DNA of 6,144 nt. Origin: Chitinophagaceae bacterium (GTDB lineage Bacteria; Bacteroidota; Bacteroidia; Chitinophagales; Chitinophagaceae). Under the pieces are notes generated by a model. The model ran no database searches, was not told the DNA's origin, and was given only the letters and a program-made list of their open reading frames with translations. How positions within the stretch are numbered: position 1 is the stretch's first letter; each line of letters begins with the position of its first letter. This document shows positions 1 to 6,144 of this stretch, in pieces. Both the position numbers and the translations under genes were made by a program. Location: contig DMRT01000123.1 in assembly GCA_003455235.1 (NCBI GenBank), positions 1-6,144 of the forward strand, in the 5' to 3' direction.

Positions 1-219
1 AGTAAAAACCTGCGGGAAGAAATGAAACCTTTCGGGATCAAAGTAACGCATGTGCTTCCCGGCGCTGCTTACACTGACTCCTGGAGCGGAACGGGCGTAG
101 ACCCGAAACGCATTATGGAAGCAGCCGATATTGCCCAAATGGTATACGCAGCCGCACAGCTCTCCCCGCAGGCCTGCGTGGAAGAGATCATCCTCCGCCC
201 ACAGCTCGGCGATCTTTAA
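1..219 (+). CDS. Short-chain dehydrogenase/reductase (SDR), C-terminal part, 5' end outside window
   Basis: Only the last 72 codons are present; frame 1 is open from the first base to TAA at 217-219. The visible protein begins SKNLREEMKPFGIKV and continues with VLPGAAYTDSW. This is the classical SDR pattern in which the helix after the catalytic YxxxK is followed by a strand and the PG motif with a downstream Thr that helps hold the nicotinamide cofactor. The YxxxK itself and the N-terminal Rossmann glycine motif lie upstream, outside the window. The tail ending in RPQLGDL, preceded by an AADIAQMVYAAAQLSP helix, resembles cytosolic NAD(P)H-dependent SDRs of the 3-ketoacyl reductase/sepiapterin reductase-like type common in Bacteroidota. 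The substrate cannot be told from this piece. The ATG at 22 is internal, not a start. The next gene on the same strand starts about 75 bp downstream, with no obvious terminator between them. Confidence 0.88.
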   Translation, partial: SKNLREEMKPFGIKVTHVLPGAAYTDSWSGTGVDPKRIMEAADIAQMVYAAAQLSPQACVEEIILRPQLGDL

Positions 220-286
220 CCGGCAGTTTAACAATTTATTTCAGCCGTTCATCTGCTTCCCCGTTCAGCGGCAGTAGGCAATCCGT

Positions 287-294
287 TATTTTTG
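287..294 (+). promoter_or_regulatory. Possible Bacteroidota -7 box before batD
   Basis: TATTTTTG matches the Bacteroidota primary-sigma -7 consensus TAnnTTTG exactly. No convincing TTG -33 element is seen about 19 bp upstream, and the stretch is T-rich, so a chance match is quite possible. If real, transcription would begin around 298-301. That would leave the ATGs at 304 and 307 as near-leaderless starts and exclude the ATG at 295. The 220-286 stretch upstream shows nothing else recognisable. Confidence 0.3.
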
Positions 295-2196
295 ATGCCT
301 GTTATGATGCGATCCTTTTTATCAAACCTGTTTCTGTTTGCCTGTTTGCTTTGTGCTGCTGACGCCACAGCCCAGGTTCGTTTTTCGGCCAGCATTGCAC
401 CCGCCGTGATCGGTAAAAATGAATACGCCCAGTTAAAACTCACGGTGGAAAACTCAACCGATGTTCAGCAGATTGTACCGCCGGTGCTGAAGAATTTCAC
501 TATTGTAAGCGGACCCAGCCAGGAAAGCGGCATGAGCATGGTGAATGGGCACGTGAAACAATATGTTGCTTTAAGTTATACCCTGCAGCCAAAATCAACC
601 GGCAGCTTTGTCATTCCTCCTGCCACGGCCCGGGTGGAAGGAACTCCGTATAAAAGCAATGCGGTAAGTATACAAGTTGTGGCAGGCTCTACCGGGAATG
701 GCCAGCAGCAGGCAGCCACCAACCCTTTTGCCGGCATGGGAATTTTTGATGAACCGGTGCCAAGAGCTGCCGGCAGAGACTTTATTTTAAAGAAAGGCGA
801 AGATCCCCAGGAGAAGATAAGGAAGAACATGTTTGTTTCACTGGAAGTGGACCGGCAGAGCTGCTATGTAGGCGAACCCGTGGTGGCCACCTATAAATTA
901 TATACCCGCCTCAAAAGCGAAAGTAATATGGTTAAGAACCCATCCTTTAATGGATTTTCGGTGATTGATCTGCAGCAACCCGATAACACCAATTACCGGG
1001 TGGAAAGTAAAAACGGGAAAGAGTATAATGTATACATCATCCGCAAGGTGCAATTGTATCCCCTGCTGCCCGGTGAGCTGGAACTGGGTACCGCCGAAAT
1101 TGAAAACAACGTCCATTTCATCAAGGCAGAATACATTAACCAGCGGCCCGACCTGTTGGATGGACTGCTGCCTGATTTTTCGGATGGAGTAATACCGCCC
1201 GAAGGAATGGAACACCAGAAAGTGATACTGCAGAACAAACCACTTACCATTACCGTTAAGCCGTTGCCAGAGACAAATAAACCCGTTGATTACAAAGGAG
1301 CGGTAGGTACATTTACCATTGAAACGAAAGTGGAGAAAAATAGTTTCTCTACGGATGACGGGGGACGGATGGCGGTAATCATCAGTGGCGAAGGCAACTT
1401 CACCATGGTGAATGCCCCCGAGATCGGCTGGCCGGCCGGAATGGAGGGTTTTGATGCCAAAACAACAGAAGACCTTTATAAGGGTACGGTACCGGTTGGT
1501 GGAAGAAAGATTTTTGAATTCCCCTTCACGGTTTCCAAAGCGGGGGACTATACCATTCCAGCCATCTCATTCAGTTTTTTTGATCCCAGGCAGGGAGCCT
1601 ACCGGTTGGTTCAATCCAAACCATTAGCCGTAACAGTAACGCCCGGCACCGGTAAACCAACTGATACAAAACCAGGCAACCCGGTAAAAAATGAAGATTC
1701 ATTACTGGTAAGTTTTTTCAGAAGCAGGCTGCGGGTGGTAAGTGTGGTGGCGGTTCTCATAATACTCGGTTTGATATTCTGGCTGCGCAGAGACCTGAAA
1801 AAGGAAAAGAAAAACACAGCAGAACAAACGCCGGTTGCTGATAAAACGCCGGTGGAAGAAATCATAGAAAGCCAGCAACATCCGTTCGGGGCTTCGGAGA
1901 AACTGTTATTCAGTGAAGACGCAAAGACGTTTTATATTACCCTGAATGAAGAACTGAAAAAACAGGTGGCGAAAAAACTGTCCATTCCTGCTGAATCACT
2001 GAACAGGCGCAGCATCGCCAGCCGGATGGACGCCATGGGTATTGCACACGATACCATCATACAGCTGTCTGATCTCATCGATGCCATCGAGTTCCAGCTA
2101 TACACACCCGTAGTGGAAGAAGAGAAGCGGCAGGCGATGTACACAAAGGCAAATGAACTGGTGCAGTTGCTGAATACCTACCGGCATCAGGCATGA
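295..2196 (+). CDS. batD: BatD family protein (aerotolerance-type, membrane-anchored)
   Basis: Complete gene, 633 codons from the ATG at 295. TTG 292 and ATGs 304 and 307 are alternative starts, and no clear ribosome binding site decides between them. Counting from 295, a signal peptide (RSFLSNLFLFACLLCAADATA) ends in an ATA|Q cleavage site near residue 26. A large extracytoplasmic part with Ig-like beta-rich repeats follows, including VRFSASIAPAVIGKNEYAQL, RQSCYVGEPVVATYKLY and IRKVQLYPLLPGELELG, which are typical of the BatD family (Pfam PF13584). A single transmembrane helix at about 481-497 ends in WLRRDLKKEKK, followed by a cytoplasmic helical tail of about 130 residues; length and architecture fit Bacteroidota BatD. 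The family is named from Bacteroides aerotolerance operons, where Bat proteins (VWA-domain BatA/BatB, TPR BatC, BatD, BatE) act at the envelope; the biochemical role is unsettled. Here no other bat gene is adjacent. The end overlaps the convergent response regulator gene by 10 bp. Confidence 0.9.
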   Translation: MPVMMRSFLSNLFLFACLLCAADATAQVRFSASIAPAVIGKNEYAQLKLTVENSTDVQQIVPPVLKNFTIVSGPSQESGMSMVNGHVKQYVALSYTLQPKSTGSFVIPPATARVEGTPYKSNAVSIQVVAGSTGNGQQQAATNPFAGMGIFDEPVPRAAGRDFILKKGEDPQEKIRKNMFVSLEVDRQSCYVGEPVVATYKLYTRLKSESNMVKNPSFNGFSVIDLQQPDNTNYRVESKNGKEYNVYIIRKVQLYPLLPGELELGTAEIENNVHFIKAEYINQRPDLLDGLLPDFSDGVIPPEGMEHQKVILQNKPLTITVKPLPETNKPVDYKGAVGTFTIETKVEKNSFSTDDGGRMAVIISGEGNFTMVNAPEIGWPAGMEGFDAKTTEDLYKGTVPVGGRKIFEFPFTVSKAGDYTIPAISFSFFDPRQGAYRLVQSKPLAVTVTPGTGKPTDTKPGNPVKNEDSLLVSFFRSRLRVVSVVAVLIILGLIFWLRRDLKKEKKNTAEQTPVADKTPVEEIIESQQHPFGASEKLLFSEDAKTFYITLNEELKKQVAKKLSIPAESLNRRSIASRMDAMGIAHDTIIQLSDLIDAIEFQLYTPVVEEEKRQAMYTKANELVQLLNTYRHQA

Positions 2197-2894
2197 GTGA
2201 ATTTATAGCCAACACCCCGTACGGAATGAAAATATTCCGGCGCACGGCTGTCGTCTTCAAAATACTTGCGGAAGTTTAAAATGAAGTTGTCAATGGTTCG
2301 GGTGGTGGGATATACATTATAGCCCCATACCACCTGCAGGATCTTTTCCCGGGTCACCACTTCGTTCCTGTTTTCGATCAGCAGTTTCAGCAGCATCATT
2401 TCTTTTTTGGTGAGGGTAACTTTACTGCCGCTTTTGGTATAGGCTTCCGATGCCTTGAAGTCAATCCTGTTCTTTCCAAACTCATACAGGTCCGGCACCG
2501 GGATTTTTACACTCAGGCGTTCACTTTTTTTAATAAGCTTATCCACCCGCAGCAATAATTCCTCCAGGTTGAAGGGTTTGGTGAGGTAATCATCGGCCCC
2601 TTTTTTTAGACCAAGTACCCGGTCGGCACTGCTGTTACGGGCGCTTAATATCAGGATGGGGATATCCGGGTTGCTGAGCCGGATGGTTTCGCAAACGGTG
2701 ATGCCATCCAGTTCAGGAAGCATTACATCCAGTATGATCAGGTCGAAATGTTCTTTGGCCACGGCTTTCAGGGCTTCGGCGCCATCATAGGCACTGGTGA
2801 TCTCGTAGCCTTCCAGCTCCAGGTTCAGCTTCAGGGCCTCCTGCAGGTTCTCCTCATCTTCCACCAGTAATATCGAAAACTTTTTTTCTGCCAT
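2187..2894 (-). CDS. OmpR/PhoB-type DNA-binding response regulator
   Basis: 235 residues, the normal length for this family. The receiver domain is about residues 6-122. Acidic pair E12/D13, phosphoacceptor D56 in LIILDVMLPELDG, switch residue S84, Y103 and conserved K106 in DDYLTKPF are all present, so phosphorylation control should be intact. The linker is about 123-135. The C-terminal winged helix (about 138-233) has LTKKEMMLLKLL, VVTREKIL and VWGY; its recognition helix is in TTRTIDNFILNFRKYF, and the wing is VRGVGYKF. It is probably phosphorylated by the histidine kinase encoded 9 bp upstream and then activates or represses unknown promoters. The start is the first ATG after the kinase stop. 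No strong Shine-Dalgarno site is visible, so coupling to kinase translation is plausible. It does not resemble Bacteroides RprY closely, so no symbol is given. Seven-A tracts lie at codons 3-5 and 96-98. The last codons overlap the end of batD on the other strand. Confidence 0.96.
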   Translation of the reverse strand: MAEKKFSILLVEDEENLQEALKLNLELEGYEITSAYDGAEALKAVAKEHFDLIILDVMLPELDGITVCETIRLSNPDIPILILSARNSSADRVLGLKKGADDYLTKPFNLEELLLRVDKLIKKSERLSVKIPVPDLYEFGKNRIDFKASEAYTKSGSKVTLTKKEMMLLKLLIENRNEVVTREKILQVVWGYNVYPTTRTIDNFILNFRKYFEDDSRAPEYFHSVRGVGYKFTHA

Positions 2895-2903
2895 GATGCT
2901 AAA

Positions 2904-3890
2904 CTACCTTTTTTCGTTGTACGAATTCAATTGTACGGCAAAAATAGAACCGGTCGGTGTATTATCTGTCACGGAAATGTTTGCATTGTGCTGCCCGGCA
3001 ATCTTCTTTGACAGGTACAGGCCCAACCCCGTGCCCTTGGCTGCCTTGGTGGCGGCATTGCCCACCCGGTAAAATTTGTTGAAGATTTTCTTTTTTTCTT
3101 CTGCAGAAATGCCCCTGCCTTCATCTTTCACCTGCAGCAGGATGTTGTTATTGTATTCTTCAAGAACAATGGTTACCGGCGATTCTTTGGGTGAATATTT
3201 AATGGCATTGTCGATGAGGTTGTTCACCAGCATCTGCAGCAGGAGGCGGTCGCCCTGCACAAACAAATCTTCCTTTACCGCTGAGGCAATGTGGTGCTGC
3301 GGAAAGCGGGTTACAAAATCCTGCACACAACCGTTCACCAGTTCGCTGAAATTGGTTTCTTCATTGGTAAGGCGGTAGCCGCCGGCTTCAATCTGTGACG
3401 AAAGCAGCATGTTGTTGCAGAGGGCATTCAGGCGGTTGGTTTCCTGCAGCGTGGTTTGCAGCAGGCGCTGCTGCTGCTGCTCATCCAGTTTTCTTTTCTG
3501 CATCGTTTCGAGGTTCAGCCTGGCAACCGAAATGGGCGTTTTTAATTCATGCGTAAGCGCCATCATAAAATTCTGCTGGTCCTGGCTGTGTTTCAGCTGC
3601 CGGCGAACGGCACGAAAGACAAATACAGCGCCGGCTGCAATCAACAGGAAAAAAGTAACGCCTTCACCAATGTATTGCGCTGTTTTTCTTTTTTCAAATG
3701 AATTGTACCGGGCCAGTTCCGACTGATAGTTGGCCCCTGCCGGATCCAGCTGCTCAATTTCATACTTCGTCATCAGTTTATTTTGCCGGTAAAGGGCAAT
3801 GAACCACCATACCAGCGCCGCCAGGATATAGGCGAGCAGTATCCAGTAAATGATGAAGATGAGCCGCAGCTTTTTTGTTTTGTCGGGCAT
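2904..3890 (-). CDS. Membrane sensor histidine kinase (HisKA/HATPase, no HAMP)
   Basis: 328 residues. The N-terminus is basic, then transmembrane helix 1 spans about 11-33, a short extracytoplasmic loop of about 40 residues follows (34-72, charged and rich in Gln/Tyr), and transmembrane helix 2 spans about 74-92. Helix 2 runs almost directly, with no HAMP domain, into the HisKA dimerisation helix with H box ALTHELKTP. The phosphorylated residue is H114. The HATPase domain (about 210-325) has N box NNLIDNAIKYS (N224/N228), G1 box DEGRGI (256-261), F box IFNKFYRV and G2 box GTGLGL (286-291), so all ATP-binding motifs are intact. It should autophosphorylate and pass phosphate to the response regulator encoded directly downstream. 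The signal is unknown; the loop is too small for a PAS or Cache domain, so sensing may occur in the membrane or through a partner protein. The start at 3890 sits 11 bp after a good -7 promoter box, which supports this ATG. Confidence 0.96.
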   Translation of the reverse strand: MPDKTKKLRLIFIIYWILLAYILAALVWWFIALYRQNKLMTKYEIEQLDPAGANYQSELARYNSFEKRKTAQYIGEGVTFFLLIAAGAVFVFRAVRRQLKHSQDQQNFMMALTHELKTPISVARLNLETMQKRKLDEQQQQRLLQTTLQETNRLNALCNNMLLSSQIEAGGYRLTNEETNFSELVNGCVQDFVTRFPQHHIASAVKEDLFVQGDRLLLQMLVNNLIDNAIKYSPKESPVTIVLEEYNNNILLQVKDEGRGISAEEKKKIFNKFYRVGNAATKAAKGTGLGLYLSKKIAGQHNANISVTDNTPTGSIFAVQLNSYNEKR

Positions 3891-3901
3891 AAAGAATGGT
3901 G

Positions 3902-3909
3902 CAAAGGTA
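3902..3909 (-). promoter_or_regulatory. Bacteroidota -7 promoter box for the histidine kinase/response regulator pair
   Basis: Read on the minus strand the site is TACCTTTG followed by CA, an exact TAnnTTTG match in the form often seen in Bacteroidota. It lies in the 49-bp gap between the nadK stop and the kinase ATG. A weak CTG (3928-3930) 18 bp upstream could serve as the -33 TTG element. Transcription would start only a few bases before the ATG at 3890, giving a very short leader and separating the two-component pair, at least partly, from upstream nadK transcription. Confidence 0.6.
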
Positions 3910-3939
3910 GGCTGAAAAGAAAGACTGCAGGTTGATTCC

Positions 3940-4818
3940 TTAATTCCGTTTATCCAATCCCCAGCTTAATTTATTGCGCAGTGTTTGCAGGAAATTATTT
4001 TCATTCAGCCTGATCAGGTTGATCATGAAACTTTCTTTACGTACGGCCAGCTGAATTTCCTTAGGCACCAGTTCCCGGCGGCTGTCGAGTGTACATAAGA
4101 AGCCGTCAGTTCTTCCTTCCACTTCAAAAGAAATGATGTTGTTGTCGGGCACCACAATGGGGCGTATGTTGAGGTTGTGGGGCGATACCGGCGTGATCAC
4201 AAAACTGCCGCTTTCGGGAAACACCACCGGGCCATTGCAGCTTAATGAATAGCCGGTGGAGCCGGTAGGCGTGGCTACGATCAGTCCATCGGCCCAGTAG
4301 GTATTTAAAAATTCGCCGTTGAGGTAGGTATGAATGCGTATCATGGGCGACGAATCTTTTTTATGCAGCGTAAACTCATTCAGTGCATAAGGGGATCCTT
4401 CGAACAGGGGAATATTGGCATCGAGGTGAATGAGAGTCCGTTTGTCGAGCAGGTAGGTGCGGTTTACCAATGCCTGTACGGCCACGTGCAGTTCATCGCG
4501 GCTGATGTTAGCCAGGAAACCAAGCCGTCCGTAGTTGATACCCAGCACGGGTATGCCGCTGTCTTTTACAAAGGTTACGGTGTCCAGCAGGGTGCCGTCG
4601 CCACCCAGGCTCATCATGCAGTCGATGCTTTCATCCAGGTCGTCGGATGAGTTGAAAGTGGAATATTTTGTTTTAATATCGATGGCGGAATAGAACTGGT
4701 TGAAGAAGTCCTGGTAAAATACCGGTTCCACGTTGCTGACTGCAAGTTCATCCAGTAGCTGAACGATATCCTGGTGCTGGTTTTCTTTGATACCCCGGCT
4801 GTAGATCGCTATTTTCAT
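3940..4818 (-). CDS. nadK: NAD kinase (ATP-NAD kinase), cytosolic
   Basis: 292 residues, a normal bacterial length. NadK phosphorylates NAD+ at the 2'-hydroxyl of its adenosine ribose, the only de novo route to NADP. Family motifs in order are GGDGTLL (72-78, with catalytic D74), GINYGRLGFLANI (93-105), the NE motif in ALNEFTLHKKDSSPMI (N147/E148), and DGLIVATPTGSTGYSLSCNG (177-196), the glycine-rich core that binds NAD. The ITPVSPHNLNIRPIVV stretch then begins the C-terminal beta region. There are no membrane segments and no sign of decay. The ATG at 4818 is chosen because the N-terminal MKIAIYSR strand fits the usual family start. The sequence CCAGGA sits directly against the ATG, too close for a normal Shine-Dalgarno site. 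The gene lies 38 bp after the Omp85 gene on the same strand and 49 bp before the kinase, so some readthrough along the four genes is likely. Confidence 0.97.
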   Translation of the reverse strand: MKIAIYSRGIKENQHQDIVQLLDELAVSNVEPVFYQDFFNQFYSAIDIKTKYSTFNSSDDLDESIDCMMSLGGDGTLLDTVTFVKDSGIPVLGINYGRLGFLANISRDELHVAVQALVNRTYLLDKRTLIHLDANIPLFEGSPYALNEFTLHKKDSSPMIRIHTYLNGEFLNTYWADGLIVATPTGSTGYSLSCNGPVVFPESGSFVITPVSPHNLNIRPIVVPDNNIISFEVEGRTDGFLCTLDSRRELVPKEIQLAVRKESFMINLIRLNENNFLQTLRNKLSWGLDKRN

Positions 4819-4845
4819 TCCTGGTGCTGATCCTGGTTTATGCTA

Positions 4846-4853
4846 CAAAGTAA
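4846..4853 (-). promoter_or_regulatory. Possible -7 promoter box before nadK
   Basis: On the minus strand this reads TTACTTTG, one mismatch from the Bacteroidota TAnnTTTG consensus (second base T for A). It falls in the 38-bp gap between the Omp85 stop and the nadK ATG and would give a leader of roughly 25 bases. No TTG -33 element is seen at the expected distance, which would lie inside the end of the Omp85 gene. It is suggestive only. Confidence 0.3.
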
Positions 4854-4856
4854 CGC

Positions 4857-6144
4857 TTAAAATCCGTTTTGTGTATGAAAAAATAGGCCATTGCTTTTCA
4901 GCTGGTTGAAACTGTATTCGAGGCGCAGATTAATGTCATACAGGGTAAGGATGTCGATACCGAAACCACCGGAGTACAAGAGCCGGTTGGTGAGGTAGGT
5001 ATCGTATTTGGGTTTATTATACACATAGCCAAAATCGGTATATGCTTTGGCGAAAAAAGTAAACGGAATCTTTGTAAGCACTTTCGGGAACAAGCGGAAC
5101 GGAATATTAAAAGAAACAAGTTTTCTTTTGATGGTAGACCGCAACAGCGCAATGGCAACACCGTCAATTACATTGTACTCGAGCCCCCGCAGGTAGCTTT
5201 CGCCGTAACCGAGTCCGCGTTGATTCAGGTAGGCCTGGTCAAACGGGAGTTTTAGTTTGCCCGACACATTGAAACTGCTGTACCAGTTGTGCCCGAGTGA
5301 AAAATATTTATTCAGCCCGGCTTCCACCTGCAGCATATCAACACCCGATGTAAGTCCCCATCCTCTTTTCAGCGCTGCAAAATACCAGGAGGTTCCTTTT
5401 AACGAATAGGAGGTGTTGTCAACATTGGTATATTGATAGGTATAGGCAATGTCGGGGTAGCCCATAGAACGCACAGAGTCTTTAAAATAATTCCTGTTTT
5501 TGATGATTACAGAGTCTGCCACTTTCACATAGGTGTAGGCAGCAGAAATATTCTGGCGGGTAAAGAAGCCCTTGCGGATGCTGTAGCTCCCGGCTACAAA
5601 CCAGCTTTGCCGTACAAAACCGCTGGTGGTTGATTTCAGCGGGCCTTCGGAATAGAACTGAACCGAATCGGTGCGGCTGGTGCGGTATGAAACCTCCCTG
5701 TTCTGAGAGTAGCCGGCGCTGGCAGAAAATCCCCTGTTCAGGTTTGAGTTGCTGTAGGGGTTGGAATAAGAGAATACAATATTGCGGCTGTACCCGTTGA
5801 TGAGGTAAATGCGCAACTGGTCGCGGCGGCCGCTCAGGTTGTAATGAACGAATTTGATTCCGTAGTTCACCCGGTTAAGGCTGTGATTGAAGGTATTCCA
5901 CCATTCATTGAAATTGCGGTCTACCAACTGGAACTGCGGAATGGGATAGAGGTACCAGCGTTCTGTAACGTGTACTTTCACAGCGACGTTCACCGAATCA
6001 ATAGCGGTGAGCGTAAAGTTCACGTCGTTGAACAGGGTGGTATTGTAAACCTGCCGGCGTGCCTGTTCCAGTTCCTGCCGGAGTGATGATACCGGTATTG
6101 AATCTCCTTTTTTAAACTGGATCTCCCGGTACACGATGTAGATC
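4857..6144 (-). CDS. Omp85 (BamA/TamA-type) outer-membrane protein, N-terminus outside window
   Basis: 428 codons are visible and the frame stays open to the right edge, so the 5' end is missing. The GTG at 6132-6134 is an internal valine in IYIVYREIQF, not a start. The first 60 or so visible residues look like a POTRA domain: a strand, REIQFKKGDSIP, a helix with ELEQARRQVYNTTLFNDV, then strands ending in VKVHVTERW. The remaining 360 or so residues alternate aromatic and polar positions like a beta barrel, about right for the 16 strands of Omp85. They include YLRGLEYNVIDG (residues 314-325 from the 6134 codon), which matches the family's conserved RG(F/Y) lid-loop motif in a Bacteroidota-like form. 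The last residue is Phe, as in the C-terminal signal recognised by the BAM machinery. It probably inserts or translocates proteins or lipids at the outer membrane. With so few POTRA domains visible I cannot say whether it is the main BamA; an accessory TamA-like paralogue seems more likely. Confidence 0.85.
   Translation of the reverse strand, partial: IYIVYREIQFKKGDSIPVSSLRQELEQARRQVYNTTLFNDVNFTLTAIDSVNVAVKVHVTERWYLYPIPQFQLVDRNFNEWWNTFNHSLNRVNYGIKFVHYNLSGRRDQLRIYLINGYSRNIVFSYSNPYSNSNLNRGFSASAGYSQNREVSYRTSRTDSVQFYSEGPLKSTTSGFVRQSWFVAGSYSIRKGFFTRQNISAAYTYVKVADSVIIKNRNYFKDSVRSMGYPDIAYTYQYTNVDNTSYSLKGTSWYFAALKRGWGLTSGVDMLQVEAGLNKYFSLGHNWYSSFNVSGKLKLPFDQAYLNQRGLGYGESYLRGLEYNVIDGVAIALLRSTIKRKLVSFNIPFRLFPKVLTKIPFTFFAKAYTDFGYVYNKPKYDTYLTNRLLYSGGFGIDILTLYDINLRLEYSFNQLKSNGLFFHTQNGF

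Noticed and set aside
261..271. CCG...CGG inverted repeat between the SDR gene and batD as a terminator
   Set aside because: The stem is only 3 bp and no T-run follows.
898..1250. Two antisense open frames of 85-105 codons inside batD
   Set aside because: They overlap each other in different frames, lie wholly within batD, and show no family motif or promoter.
3468..3479. (CTG)4 triplet repeat in the kinase gene
   Set aside because: It encodes QQQQ in the linker of the HisKA helix pair; four units in frame is ordinary and too short to call a variable repeat.
3409..3726. Plus-strand open frame of 105 codons, rich in Cys, Ser and Arg, inside the kinase gene
   Set aside because: Its composition is what the antisense of a Gln/Leu-rich kinase segment gives; there is no independent support.
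4330..4650. Open frame of 106 codons on the plus strand inside nadK
   Set aside because: It lies wholly antisense to a well-supported enzyme gene; its protein has no recognisable motif and looks like a mirror of nadK codon usage.
4769..4829. 11-bp direct repeat TCCTGGTGCTG at 4769-4779 and 4819-4829 flanking the nadK start
   Set aside because: One copy is coding and the other is leader; it is short and fits the CAG/CTG-rich local composition, with no further symmetry to suggest an operator.
6132..6134. GTG as the start codon of the Omp85 gene
   Set aside because: The frame stays open to the window edge and the upstream residues (IYI) continue a POTRA strand, so the gene is cut by the window, not started here.

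Overview
The window looks like an ordinary chromosomal segment from a member of the Bacteroidota, most likely the Chitinophagaceae or a close relative. The reasons are the protein types (a BatD aerotolerance-type protein, a HAMP-less sensor kinase with its OmpR-type partner, an Omp85 protein with an LRGLE motif), a clear Bacteroidota-type -7 promoter box (TAccTTTG), and the lack of good Shine-Dalgarno sites before the starts. The family-level placement is inference from protein style, not from a database search.

Layout. Two genes read on the plus strand: the last 72 codons of a short-chain dehydrogenase/reductase (1-219), then, after a 72-bp gap, a complete batD-like gene (295-2196). Four genes read on the minus strand. 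In transcription order they are the 3' part of an Omp85/BamA-TamA-type outer-membrane protein (4857 to the right edge), NAD kinase nadK (3940-4818), a membrane sensor histidine kinase (2904-3890), and an OmpR/PhoB-type response regulator (2187-2894). The last codons of batD and of the response regulator overlap tail to tail by 10 bp. There is no gene-free stretch longer than 72 bp, and I see no RNA gene, insertion sequence, CRISPR array or integration site.

How the genes relate. Kinase and regulator form a complete two-component pair. All catalytic motifs are intact, they are 9 bp apart, and they probably share a promoter in the 49-bp gap after nadK. NadK supplies NADP from NAD and is probably housekeeping. 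The Omp85 protein is an outer-membrane assembly or translocation barrel. BatD is a periplasm-facing, single-anchor membrane protein that normally works with other Bat proteins; none is encoded here.

I did not find evidence for a new multi-gene system. The points worth a second look are modest: a batD away from other bat genes, the very compact convergent ends, a near-leaderless promoter for the two-component pair, and slippery A7 tracts in both signalling genes.
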